A program made the position numbers and the translations under genes. Of a DNA stretch of 64,000 bases, positions 18,385-27,123 are shown piece by piece. The first letter of the stretch is position 1. Every line of letters begins with the position of its first letter. Where the stretch lies: contig NZ_LILB01000008.1 in the NCBI RefSeq assembly GCF_001274945.1, forward strand, positions 1 through 64,000, written 5' to 3'. The notes beneath the pieces were generated by a model. The model did no database searches. It was not told the origin of the DNA and saw only the letters and a list, made by a program, of their open reading frames with translations. The DNA is from Viridibacillus arvi (GTDB lineage Bacteria > Bacillota > Bacilli > Bacillales_A > Planococcaceae).

Positions 18385-20238
18385 TTGAGAAAAGTAGTTG
18401 GTAGTCTTATTATTATCCTCTGTATTCCTCTACTGTTTTTTCTATTCGATCAAATTTCAATAGAGAAGAATACAGCTAATACTTTGGATAAAAAATTCAC
18501 ATCTTCCATTCAGTTAGATGAGACAAACTCACTCATTCCAACTGTCTTAAGAGATCAAAATAAAGATACCTTTTCAGAGGAATATACGGAATGGCGCAAA
18601 CCGATGAAACTTGCGGATATTCCAGAGTTTGTTCAAGAACTATTTTTATATAGTGAAGATGAACATTTCTATGAACATATCGGCTTTGATTTAAGTGCCA
18701 TTGCGCGTGCAATTGTTGCAAACTCATCAAGTGGTGAATCTTCGCAAGGTGGGAGTACCATCACGCAACAACTTGTTCGTATGCGCTATTTATCAGAGGA
18801 AAAATCTTATGAACGAAAAGTACTTGAAATTTTTTATTCATATGAGTTGGAAAGAAAAGCTTCTAAAGATGAAATTTTAAATATGTATTTAAATGAAATG
18901 TACTTTAGTAATGGCGTTTATGGTATTGGTGGCGCATCAACTTATTACTTTCAACGCCCAGCAAATAAACTAACAAAAGCTGAAATGGCGTTTTTAGCTG
19001 CCATTCCAAATAACCCCTCTTTATATGACCCTATCAAACATTTTGATAATACGAAGAAAAGACAGGAGCGCCTTATCAACAAATTAGTAGATAAGGAAAT
19101 TCTAACAGCAAAACAAGGAAAGAAAATTAAAAAAGAAAAAATAACACTTTCTATCAAGCAGAAAAAACAACTTTATCCCGCTTATAGTACGTACGTATTA
19201 AGTGAATTGCGATCATTAATCGCCGACAAAGAAGGATTTGCAAAGCAACTTAAAGTGGCTAAAACAACCGCTGACAAAAGAAGCATTAATAAAAAGCTGA
19301 CAAAAAGGGTTAATACTTTGCTAAATGACGGTCTAATTATCGATACTGCCCTATCTCCTATGAAGCAAACAGCAGATCAAAATGCAATCGACCAAGCCAT
19401 TTCCTATACTCAAGATTTACAAGCAGCAGCAGTTGTTATTGATAATAACAGTCGTGAAATTGTTAGTATTTATGGGGGTAAGGGGTATGAAAAATTCGAT
19501 TATAATCGAGCGTTTCAGGGAGTACGGCAGCCCGGTTCTGCATTTAAGCCTTTAATTGACTATGCACCTTATTTTGAAACTACTTCAGCAACTCCTAATA
19601 CGATTGTGAGTGGTCAACCTTTCTGTATCGGCTCTTATTGCCCTCAAAACTATGGAGGGCAAGTGATTGGCAATGTAACACTTCAACAAGGTTTCCGAAA
19701 TAGTTACAATACTGTTGCTATGCGATTGTTTCATCAAATTGGTGCCAACAAAGCATTTTCCTTTTTGAAGCCATTTCAATTTAATTCATTATCAAACGCT
19801 GATCACATCTATCCTGCCGCTATAGGTGGATTAACACATGGTGTTACGACATTAGAATTAGCTGATGCCTATACTAGCTTTATTAACGGGGATTACGAGC
19901 CAGTTCATGCCATTCGTCAAGTACAAAGTCGCGATGGTAAGCTTCAATATAAATGGGAGCAAAAGCAAAAACAAGTTTGGTCACCTAGTACCATCCAGCA
20001 TATGCGAACATTATTAACGGACGTTGTTCAGAATGGAACGGGAGTTGGTATTCATATTAACTCTCCTTATGTAGGTGCAAAAACGGGGACTACTAATGAT
20101 TATCGTGATTATTGGCTTGCAGGCTTAACAGATCGCTATACTTCTGCAGTATGGATTGGATTTGACCGCCCAAGAAATATGTACTGGCTTGAAAATGCTA
20201 AAATTCATCATCGTATATTCTCAAATATTATGCAATAA
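18385..20238 (+). CDS. Class A penicillin-binding protein (transglycosylase/transpeptidase)
   Basis: The 617-residue product has a short cytoplasmic tail, one membrane anchor (about 5-25), a GT51 glycosyltransferase domain (SEDEHFYEHIGFD, QGGSTITQQLVR) and a transpeptidase domain. The latter shows SxxK in PGSAFKPL, a SYN motif and KTGTT. It polymerises and crosslinks peptidoglycan outside the membrane. It is shorter than PonA-type enzymes and lacks a long C-terminal extension. The TTG start at 18385 is set by AGGGGGG; the frame also opens at a TTG five codons earlier that overlaps this site. Confidence 0.92.
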   Translation: MRKVVGSLIIILCIPLLFFLFDQISIEKNTANTLDKKFTSSIQLDETNSLIPTVLRDQNKDTFSEEYTEWRKPMKLADIPEFVQELFLYSEDEHFYEHIGFDLSAIARAIVANSSSGESSQGGSTITQQLVRMRYLSEEKSYERKVLEIFYSYELERKASKDEILNMYLNEMYFSNGVYGIGGASTYYFQRPANKLTKAEMAFLAAIPNNPSLYDPIKHFDNTKKRQERLINKLVDKEILTAKQGKKIKKEKITLSIKQKKQLYPAYSTYVLSELRSLIADKEGFAKQLKVAKTTADKRSINKKLTKRVNTLLNDGLIIDTALSPMKQTADQNAIDQAISYTQDLQAAAVVIDNNSREIVSIYGGKGYEKFDYNRAFQGVRQPGSAFKPLIDYAPYFETTSATPNTIVSGQPFCIGSYCPQNYGGQVIGNVTLQQGFRNSYNTVAMRLFHQIGANKAFSFLKPFQFNSLSNADHIYPAAIGGLTHGVTTLELADAYTSFINGDYEPVHAIRQVQSRDGKLQYKWEQKQKQVWSPSTIQHMRTLLTDVVQNGTGVGIHINSPYVGAKTGTTNDYRDYWLAGLTDRYTSAVWIGFDRPRNMYWLENAKIHHRIFSNIMQ

Positions 20239-20241
20239 AAC

Positions 20242-20283
20242 AAAAAGCTGTCGAGGGTTAGTTATCCCTCTGACAGCTTTTTA
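20242..20283. terminator. Bidirectional terminator after the penicillin-binding protein gene
   Basis: Stem AAAAAGCTGTC/GACAGCTTTTT with an inner GAGGG/CCCTC extension and a T-run lies between convergent genes. Confidence 0.8.
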
Positions 20284-20295
20284 TATTCCCAACAT

Positions 20296-20853
20296 TTAAA
20301 TTGGTAAACTTGCTAAAATACCGTTATACAATTTAAAAATAACATAAACAATTAAAGTTATTAAGATACTCCAAAGTAAAATATCAAATATTAAAACACC
20401 AATCGTTGCACCTAACGTCATATGATTACTAATTTTATAAATGACATAAATAAAGTATGTAAGAACAGTGAGTAAGAAAATAACCATTAATAATATGAAC
20501 GATTGAATACCAAAAGCAGAAGCTAGGGCTCCAAAGAAGAAAATAACATTTCCTCCCCGAGCTTCAGCGACTGTTTTACCATCTATATCTTTTGAAAAAA
20601 ACAGCATTGCTAATTCATGAATTGTCTCTCCAATCAACTTTAAAGCAGAGAACAACATAAAAAAGCAAAGTGCAAAAACAATTAATAAAAATACACGTAA
20701 CTGTATTTCTGATAAAAATTCGCGCATACCTGTGTATACACCTATAGATTTAAAGACTTCAATGGATTCTGTTACTGTATACAATCCAAACGTTAAACTA
20801 AATAGTATGATCGTAATCAGCGGTAAATATCCATAAACATAAGGGTTTTTCAT
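20296..20853 (-). CDS. YufK-like membrane protein (DUF5366)
   Basis: The 185-residue polytopic protein has five or so hydrophobic segments. Length and pattern fit B. subtilis YufK, which lies in the same chromosomal neighbourhood as the mrp operon there. No catalytic motif is seen and function is unknown. It is divergent from mrpA. Confidence 0.6.
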   Translation of the reverse strand: MKNPYVYGYLPLITIILFSLTFGLYTVTESIEVFKSIGVYTGMREFLSEIQLRVFLLIVFALCFFMLFSALKLIGETIHELAMLFFSKDIDGKTVAEARGGNVIFFFGALASAFGIQSFILLMVIFLLTVLTYFIYVIYKISNHMTLGATIGVLIFDILLWSILITLIVYVIFKLYNGILASLPI

Positions 20854-21019
20854 TTAAATTCCTCGATTATTTTATTATTTTCTTCCTATTTATAATATCG
20901 AATAAATACCCATACTATCAAGGTCTACAACAAAGATTAAGCCATGCAAATGTATGTATAATGAGCTATAATATGATTTGTTGACTGCAACATAAGATTT
21001 TTTTGGAAGGAGGATTTAT

Positions 21020-23434
21020 TTGGTACAAGTATTATTTATATTCATACCAATTATTGCTGCAATCTTTATACCTGTGCTTTTTAAGAAGGTAAGAGGAATA
21101 CATACTGGCTGGTTTGTATTAATTGTTCCAGTTGTGTTAGCAGCCATTTATGCCTCTTATATTTCGCGAGTGATGCATGGAGAAGCCATTGTTTCAAAGG
21201 TCAATTGGGTTCCATCACTTGATATCTCATTTATCTCCTATATCGATGGCTTAAGCCTGTTATTTTCGCTTCTGATTACGGGAATAGGCGCATTAGTCGT
21301 CCTATATTCTATCTTCTACTTAGATCGTACACGTGAACAATTACATAATTTCTATGTATATTTATTAATGTTCATGAGTGCCATGCTTGGCGTTGTACAA
21401 TCAGACCATTTAATTAGTTTATATCTATTTTGGGAGTTAACTTCTATTTCTTCCTTCTTATTGATTGGCTATTGGTATGACCGTGATCGCTCTAGATTTG
21501 GCGCATTAAAATCGATGATGATTACTGTATTTGGTGGCCTCATGATGCTAGGAGGATTCATTCTTTTATCCATCATGGGTGGAACGTACTCTATTCGTGA
21601 ACTCATCGCACAAGCTCCAACACTTGCTACACATGATTGGTTCACCTTATCGCTAGTACTTATTCTTTTAGGGGCATTTACTAAGTCTGCACAGTTCCCA
21701 TTCTACATTTGGTTACCTGATGCGATGGAAGCGCCTACACCAGTAAGTGCATATCTTCACTCTGCGACGATGGTTAAAGCAGGTATCTATTTAGTCGCAC
21801 GTTTAACACCTATTTATGCTAGCTCTGAAACTTGGGTGTGGCTCGTTATGGGAGTCGGTTTATTTACATTATTCTGGGGTTCTTTCTTTGCTGTAAAGCA
21901 AACAGATTTAAAAGGCATATTAGCTTTTTCAACTGTCAGTCAATTAGGACTAATTATGTCTTTGCTTGGTGCAGGAGCTGTTGCATTCCATGTTGACCAA
22001 GCGCAGGATACTGTATTTAAATTTGCTGCCTTTGCAGCTATCTTTCACCTTATAAATCACGCAACATTTAAAGGTAGTTTATTTATGATTGCTGGTATCG
22101 TGGATCATGAAACAGGGACACGTGATATTCGCAAGCTCGGTGGATTAATGAGTCTTATGCCAATCAGTTTTACAGTCGCAGCTATCGGCAGTTTCTCAAT
22201 GGCTGGTATTCCACCGTTTAACGGATTCTTAAGTAAAGAAATGTTCTTAACATCTATGCTTGCCATAAAAGATTTTAATCTTTTTGCAATGGATACATGG
22301 GGGGCTATCTTCCCTATCGTCGCTTGGATAGCAAGCGTCTTTACATTCGTTTATAGCTTCTATTTTGTATTCAAAACATTTACGGGTAAATATAAACCTG
22401 AATTATTACCGAAAAAAGCCCATGAAGCACCTATTGGTATGCTCATTTCACCAATAATTTTAGCTTCACTAGTTTTAATCATATTCTTTATCCCAAATAT
22501 AATTGGAGACGTTTTTGTAAAACCAGCTGTCCTAGCCATTCAACCATTCTTATATGACTCAGTTAGTGCTATTCCAATTCATGTCTCTGCTTGGCATGGC
22601 TTTAATACTGAGTTATTTATGACAATCGGTATTTTCGTTGTTGGCTTCTTGCTTTTCTTAACGATTCCAAAATGGCAAAAGTTATACAACATCGTACCAG
22701 ATTGGCTGTCACTAAATCGTTTATACGACCGATTCATGACATTCTTAGACAAAGATTTAAATTTCATTTCAAAACTATATATGACTGGCTCAATTCGCAA
22801 TTACTTAGTCTATATGTTCTCTTTCATCGTTGTCATTACTATTAGTACTTTATTTGTAAAAGATGCTTTTAGTTTTTCAATGGAAGGTACTGCACCAATT
22901 CATGTATATGAGATTATTTTAATTCTTGTCCTGATTATTAGCACTATGACTGTTTTGTTCTCAAAATCACGCTTAACAGCCATCATTGCTTTAGGAGCTG
23001 TAGGTTATTCGGTAGCGCTGTTCTTCGTTATCTTTAACGCACCAGATTTAGCTTTAACACAACTCGTTATTGAAACGGTATCAGTCGCATTATTCCTACT
23101 TGCGTTTTACCATTTACCGAAACTTAGTCGACATGAAGAGCGAATTCGATTCCGCTTAAACAACTTTATCATCTCATTAGGTGTTGGTGTCATGGTGACA
23201 CTCGTTGCTTTGTCTGCACAATCTCAAAAGCTTGTACCTTCTATTACGGAGTATTACAAAGAAACCGTCAATACATTGGCCGGTGGTGGTAATATCGTAA
23301 ATGTAATATTAGTAGACTACCGTGGATTCGATACACTATTTGAAATTACGGTGTTATCTATTGCTGGTATGGCTATCTTAGGTATGATTCAACTCCGCCT
23401 AAGTAGAAAGGAGAATGAGCATGAAAACAAATGA
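21020..23434 (+). CDS. mrpA: Na+/H+ antiporter subunit A
   Basis: The 804-residue product is the largest Mrp subunit. Its N-terminal part is homologous to complex I NuoL (LYLFWELTSISSFLLIGYW, and a TKSAQFPFYIWLPDAM motif with the membrane Lys). A C-terminal extension carries an MrpB-like region. The start is TTG at 21020 after AAGGAGG. It is first gene of mrpABCDEFG; the complex exports Na+ in exchange for H+ and supports pH and salt tolerance. It overlaps mrpB by 14 bases. Confidence 0.95.
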   Translation: MVQVLFIFIPIIAAIFIPVLFKKVRGIHTGWFVLIVPVVLAAIYASYISRVMHGEAIVSKVNWVPSLDISFISYIDGLSLLFSLLITGIGALVVLYSIFYLDRTREQLHNFYVYLLMFMSAMLGVVQSDHLISLYLFWELTSISSFLLIGYWYDRDRSRFGALKSMMITVFGGLMMLGGFILLSIMGGTYSIRELIAQAPTLATHDWFTLSLVLILLGAFTKSAQFPFYIWLPDAMEAPTPVSAYLHSATMVKAGIYLVARLTPIYASSETWVWLVMGVGLFTLFWGSFFAVKQTDLKGILAFSTVSQLGLIMSLLGAGAVAFHVDQAQDTVFKFAAFAAIFHLINHATFKGSLFMIAGIVDHETGTRDIRKLGGLMSLMPISFTVAAIGSFSMAGIPPFNGFLSKEMFLTSMLAIKDFNLFAMDTWGAIFPIVAWIASVFTFVYSFYFVFKTFTGKYKPELLPKKAHEAPIGMLISPIILASLVLIIFFIPNIIGDVFVKPAVLAIQPFLYDSVSAIPIHVSAWHGFNTELFMTIGIFVVGFLLFLTIPKWQKLYNIVPDWLSLNRLYDRFMTFLDKDLNFISKLYMTGSIRNYLVYMFSFIVVITISTLFVKDAFSFSMEGTAPIHVYEIILILVLIISTMTVLFSKSRLTAIIALGAVGYSVALFFVIFNAPDLALTQLVIETVSVALFLLAFYHLPKLSRHEERIRFRLNNFIISLGVGVMVTLVALSAQSQKLVPSITEYYKETVNTLAGGGNIVNVILVDYRGFDTLFEITVLSIAGMAILGMIQLRLSRKENEHENK

Positions 23435-23843
23435 TGTCATTTTAAAAACGACTTCACATGTCGTATTTTTTATCATCTTTCTCTTTTCAATTCATGTCTT
23501 TTTAGCTGGTCACTTTGCACCTGGTGGTGGATTTGTAGGAGGATTACTTACTTCAAGCGCCATCGTACTTTTACTGTTAGTTTACGATATAAAAACTGTT
23601 CAAAAATTGTTACCGATCAACTATACAATTATGACCGCAAGTGGTTTAGTTTTAGCACTTGGAACTGCTTCAATAGGTATGTTTATGGGTAAACCTTTCT
23701 TCAAGCATTATTTCGACCATTTCTATCTTCCATTAATTGGTGATACTGAATTGCATACGGCAATGCTTTTTGATACAGGTGTTTATCTAGTAGTTGTTGG
23801 TGTAACATTGACAATCATTCAATCGATTGGAGGGGATGATTGA
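23421..23843 (+). CDS. mrpB: Na+/H+ antiporter subunit B
   Basis: The 140-residue product has four membrane segments. The GHFAPGGGFVGGL signature of MrpB lies at about 30-42. I chose the ATG at 23421 over the one at 23415 because AAAGGAG is then eight bases away. It overlaps both mrpA and mrpC (TGATG junction), so translation is coupled along the operon. Confidence 0.93.
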   Translation: MKTNDVILKTTSHVVFFIIFLFSIHVFLAGHFAPGGGFVGGLLTSSAIVLLLLVYDIKTVQKLLPINYTIMTASGLVLALGTASIGMFMGKPFFKHYFDHFYLPLIGDTELHTAMLFDTGVYLVVVGVTLTIIQSIGGDD

Positions 23844-24187
23844 TGGAAGTCATTATGGCCATTGCCATTGGTTTTCTATTCATGGCAGCTGTCTACTTAA
23901 TGCTATCTAAAAGTTTACTTCGCATTATTATTGGTACTGGCCTTCTCAGCCACGGTGCTCACCTACTTATTTTAACAATGGGTGGTTTAGGTGGCAGTGC
24001 ACCCCCAGTGTTATCAGAAGGCGTTACAAATATGGCTGATGCCATCCCACAAGCGCTAATCTTAACAGCAATTGTTATTAGCTTTGGTGTTACTGCTTTC
24101 TTCTTAGTACTAGCTTATAGAGCTTATCAAGAGCTTGGTACAGATGATATGAATTTAATGAGAGGAACTGATGAAGATGATGAGTAA
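23843..24187 (+). CDS. mrpC: Na+/H+ antiporter subunit C
   Basis: The 114-residue NuoK-like subunit has three membrane segments. It shows GLLSHGAHL and the conserved DAIPQALILTAIVISFG in the third segment, including the membrane acidic region. The ATG overlaps the mrpB stop by one base. A TTG one codon upstream is possible but less likely. Confidence 0.93.
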   Translation: MEVIMAIAIGFLFMAAVYLMLSKSLLRIIIGTGLLSHGAHLLILTMGGLGGSAPPVLSEGVTNMADAIPQALILTAIVISFGVTAFFLVLAYRAYQELGTDDMNLMRGTDEDDE

Positions 24188-25664
24188 TTTCCTATTGTTG
24201 CCAATCATCATCCCGTTCTTCTTTGGAATGTTGTTGATGTTTGCACCAAAAAATATTCGTTTTCAACGAATTGGAGCGATGACAGGTTTATCAATTGCAG
24301 TAGTTGCTGCCATTGTATTGTTGTTTAAAGTGAAAAACGAAGGCCCACAAGTTGTAACATTTGGGGACTGGCCTGTTCCATTTGGGATTACAATGGTTTC
24401 AGATATGGTATCTGCATTGCTAGTCCTAACATCTGTTATACTTGCCTTCTTTACTGTATGGTATAGCATTGCAGCTATAGGTAAAGAACGTGAATCGTTC
24501 TTCTACTACCCAGGTATTTTATTTATGGTGACTGGTGTGAATGGTGCCTTTACTACAGGTGATATCTTCAACCTATTCGTGTTCTTCGAAGTGTTGTTAA
24601 TGTCTTCATACCTGTTAATCGTTCTTGGTGGCGAAAAGGCACAATTACGAGAGTCCATTAAGTATATTTTAGTCAATGTAATTTCATCTGCTCTTTTTGT
24701 TATTACAGTAGCTTATCTATATTCGGTTGTAGGAACGCTAAATATGGCTGATATTTCTGTGAAAATTGCTGACATTCAGCAGCCCGGTATTATTACCGTC
24801 ATTGCTGTTTTATTCTTAATTGTATTTGGTTTAAAAGCAGCCATTTTCCCACTGTTTTTCTGGTTACCATCTTCTTATGCCGCTCCTCCTATTCCTGTGC
24901 TTGCACTATTTGGAGCGTTATTAACAAAGGTTGGCGTTTATGCAATTACTCGTACATATACGTTATTCTTCGTACATGATATGGGCTTTACGCATGAACT
25001 ACTAATGATTTTGTCCGTACTAACGATTCTTGCTGGCTGTATTGGAGCATTAGCATACTTCGATGTGAAGAAAATCATTATTTATAACATTATTATTGCT
25101 GTCGGTGTTATTTTATTTGGGGTCTCTCAAATGAATGATAATTCGTTAACGGGCGCAATGTTTTATTTAATCCATGACATGCTAATTAAAGCCGCACTAT
25201 TCTTCTTAGTCGGCATTATCATTGCTGTTACAGGCACCTCAGATTTACGGAAAATGGGTGGTCTTATGAAAACTCACCCTGCTTTAGGCTGGTTTTACTT
25301 AATCGCAGCATTTGGACTAGCTGGTATCCCACCATTGAGCGGTTTTATCGGTAAACTATTAATCGTTCGTGGAGGTTTTGAAGCAGGTAATCTATGGGGG
25401 AGTCTATGGATTTTATTATCTAGCTTAGTGGTATTACTATCTGTAATCCGCATTTTTATCTATGCATTTTGGGGCAAAGAGAAAGGTCCACTACAACCTG
25501 TGGATAAAGGTTACTATCGAATGATGTTTATTCCTACCATTATTCTAGTAGTGCTGACGGTATTTTATGGCGTTGGTTCAGAATGGATTACACCATTTAT
25601 GCAAGATGCAGGAAATATATTAAATAATCCATCTGTGTATACAGATGCCGTGTTAAAGGAGTAG
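24177..25664 (+). CDS. mrpD: Na+/H+ antiporter subunit D
   Basis: The 495-residue NuoM/N-like proton-translocating subunit has FFEVLLMSSYLLIVLGG with the key membrane Glu, and a GLKAAIFPLFFWLP motif with the membrane Lys. There are about 14 membrane segments. Several in-frame ATGs exist (24171, 24177, 24180). Distance from AGAGGAA favours 24177. It overlaps the mrpC end. Confidence 0.93.
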   Translation: MMSNFLLLPIIIPFFFGMLLMFAPKNIRFQRIGAMTGLSIAVVAAIVLLFKVKNEGPQVVTFGDWPVPFGITMVSDMVSALLVLTSVILAFFTVWYSIAAIGKERESFFYYPGILFMVTGVNGAFTTGDIFNLFVFFEVLLMSSYLLIVLGGEKAQLRESIKYILVNVISSALFVITVAYLYSVVGTLNMADISVKIADIQQPGIITVIAVLFLIVFGLKAAIFPLFFWLPSSYAAPPIPVLALFGALLTKVGVYAITRTYTLFFVHDMGFTHELLMILSVLTILAGCIGALAYFDVKKIIIYNIIIAVGVILFGVSQMNDNSLTGAMFYLIHDMLIKAALFFLVGIIIAVTGTSDLRKMGGLMKTHPALGWFYLIAAFGLAGIPPLSGFIGKLLIVRGGFEAGNLWGSLWILLSSLVVLLSVIRIFIYAFWGKEKGPLQPVDKGYYRMMFIPTIILVVLTVFYGVGSEWITPFMQDAGNILNNPSVYTDAVLKE

Positions 25665-25670
25665 ATGACG

Positions 25671-26150
25671 ATGGCATTTCAAATCTTATTAAACTTCTTT
25701 ATCGCATTTATATGGATGTTCTTGTCTACTAACTTCGCTTCAAGTAACTTTGTAGTAGGTTTCATCTTAGGTATGATCATGATTTATATTATGCGAAATT
25801 TCTTCTCGAGTCGTCTTTATATTAGTCGATTTTGGGCAGTGGTAAAACTAATTGTTCTGTTTATGAAAGAGCTGATACTCGCTAATTTCCAAGTATTTAT
25901 GGTCATCATTAAACCTAAGCTTGATATGCGTCCAGCATTTTTCGCTATGCAAACTGAACTAGAACAAGACTGGGAAATTACATTGTTATCCAGTTTAATA
26001 ACATTGACTCCTGGCACGATCGTTGTCCATGTGTCGGATGATTCGAAAACACTTTATATTCATGCAATTGATATTGACGATGTTGATTCAGCAGTTGACT
26101 CTATCAAAAATTCCTTTGAAAAGGCCATACTGGAGGTGAGTCGTTCATGA
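25671..26150 (+). CDS. mrpE: Na+/H+ antiporter subunit E
   Basis: The 159-residue product has two membrane segments in the first 60 residues and a cytoplasmic MrpE domain with ITLTPGTIVVHVS. It is needed for assembly of the complex in known systems. I use the ATG at 25671 (AAGGAG eight bases upstream); 25665 is too close to that site. Confidence 0.92.
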   Translation: MAFQILLNFFIAFIWMFLSTNFASSNFVVGFILGMIMIYIMRNFFSSRLYISRFWAVVKLIVLFMKELILANFQVFMVIIKPKLDMRPAFFAMQTELEQDWEITLLSSLITLTPGTIVVHVSDDSKTLYIHAIDIDDVDSAVDSIKNSFEKAILEVSRS

Positions 26151-26428
26151 CGTACTTTATTTGGGCTATTATTGTCAATGTGACACTATCACTAATCGGT
26201 TTAGTTTATCGCCTTGTGAAAGGGCCTTCTGTTCCAGATCGTGTGATAGCGCTTGACTCAATAGGTGTATCCATTATATCTCTAGTCGGCTTGTTTTCCA
26301 TTTTCATCAAAACAAGTTTCTATTTAGATATTATTTTACTGTTAGCGATTCTATCCTTTATCGGTACTGTAGCTTTCTCTAAGTTTATAGAGAAAGGAGA
26401 GATCATAGAACGTGACAATTCTCGCTAA
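26147..26428 (+). CDS. mrpF: Na+/H+ antiporter subunit F
   Basis: The 93-residue product has three membrane segments and the typical GPSVPDRVIALDSIG motif containing the conserved membrane Asp. Its ATG overlaps the mrpE stop (ATGA). GGAGGTGAG lies upstream. Confidence 0.93.
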   Translation: MTYFIWAIIVNVTLSLIGLVYRLVKGPSVPDRVIALDSIGVSIISLVGLFSIFIKTSFYLDIILLLAILSFIGTVAFSKFIEKGEIIERDNSR

Positions 26429-26789
26429 TATATTAATCGTTTTAACAATCTCTTTTGGAGCTATATTTATCATGGTTACTGCGATCGGCCTAATAAGACT
26501 ACCCGATGTATATTCGCGGTCTCATGCGGCTTCTAAGAGTGCTACATTAGGTGTAATGAGTATTTTAATCGGCGTGTTCTTACACTTTTGGTTAATAGAA
26601 GATCATTTTAATCCTCGTATTTTACTCGGTATCTTATTTTTGTTCATCACAGGTCCTGTTGGTGGCCATGTTATAGCTCGTGCAGCATACTTTTCAGGTG
26701 TAAAAGCTTGGAAAGGCACTGTGAAGGATGAATTAAAACCAGAATATGAACGCAAAATGAAAGAAGCTTCTATAAAAGAAAAAGAATAA
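26412..26789 (+). CDS. mrpG: Na+/H+ antiporter subunit G
   Basis: The 125-residue product has three membrane segments with GLIRLPDVYSRSHAASKSAT, diagnostic of MrpG, and a charged C-terminal tail. A GTG start lies inside the end of mrpF. It is the last gene of the operon, followed by a terminator. Confidence 0.92.
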   Translation: MTILANILIVLTISFGAIFIMVTAIGLIRLPDVYSRSHAASKSATLGVMSILIGVFLHFWLIEDHFNPRILLGILFLFITGPVGGHVIARAAYFSGVKAWKGTVKDELKPEYERKMKEASIKEKE

Positions 26790-26834
26790 AAAAAGGCTTT
26801 TGTCTCCATATTAATGGGACAAAAGCTTTTTATT
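26790..26834. terminator. Terminator of the mrp operon
   Basis: Stem AAAAGGCTTTTGTC with its near-complement, then TTTTTATTTT. It also reads in the other direction for the small repeat-protein gene. Confidence 0.8.
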
Positions 26835-27056
26835 TTACCAGTAAGGTCTACCACATGGAGGTCCAAACGGAGGTCCGCATTGTGGACCGTAGATCGGACC
26901 AAAATTCGGGCCGTAATTTGGGCCAAAGTTCGGGCCGTAGTTTGGGCCGTAGTTTGGGCCATAAAATCGATTGTAAGGTTGACGTGGTCTAAATGATGAA
27001 CCGACTAGACCACCAAGAAAGCCACCAAAAAATGGTCCGCCGAAAAATGGAAACAT
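26835..27056 (-). CDS. Small Gly/Pro/Asn/Tyr repeat protein
   Basis: The 73-residue product has a Phe/Gly-rich hydrophobic N-terminus (FFGGPFFGGFLGGLVG). Seven to eight tandem GPN(Y/F)-type repeats follow at about 32-62, ending with two Cys in PQCGPPFGPPCG. AAAGGAGGAGG directly upstream of the ATG argues that it is a real gene. The composition resembles small spore-coat or surface proteins of Bacillales, but I cannot name a family. It is monocistronic, facing the mrp operon. Confidence 0.75.
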   Translation of the reverse strand: MFPFFGGPFFGGFLGGLVGSSFRPRQPYNRFYGPNYGPNYGPNFGPNYGPNFGPIYGPQCGPPFGPPCGRPYW

Positions 27057-27123
27057 AAGCCTCCTCCTTTCTGCTCTATTCTATGTTTCATAGTAAAGAG
27101 CAGCTAGGTCTTAGCCTATTACA

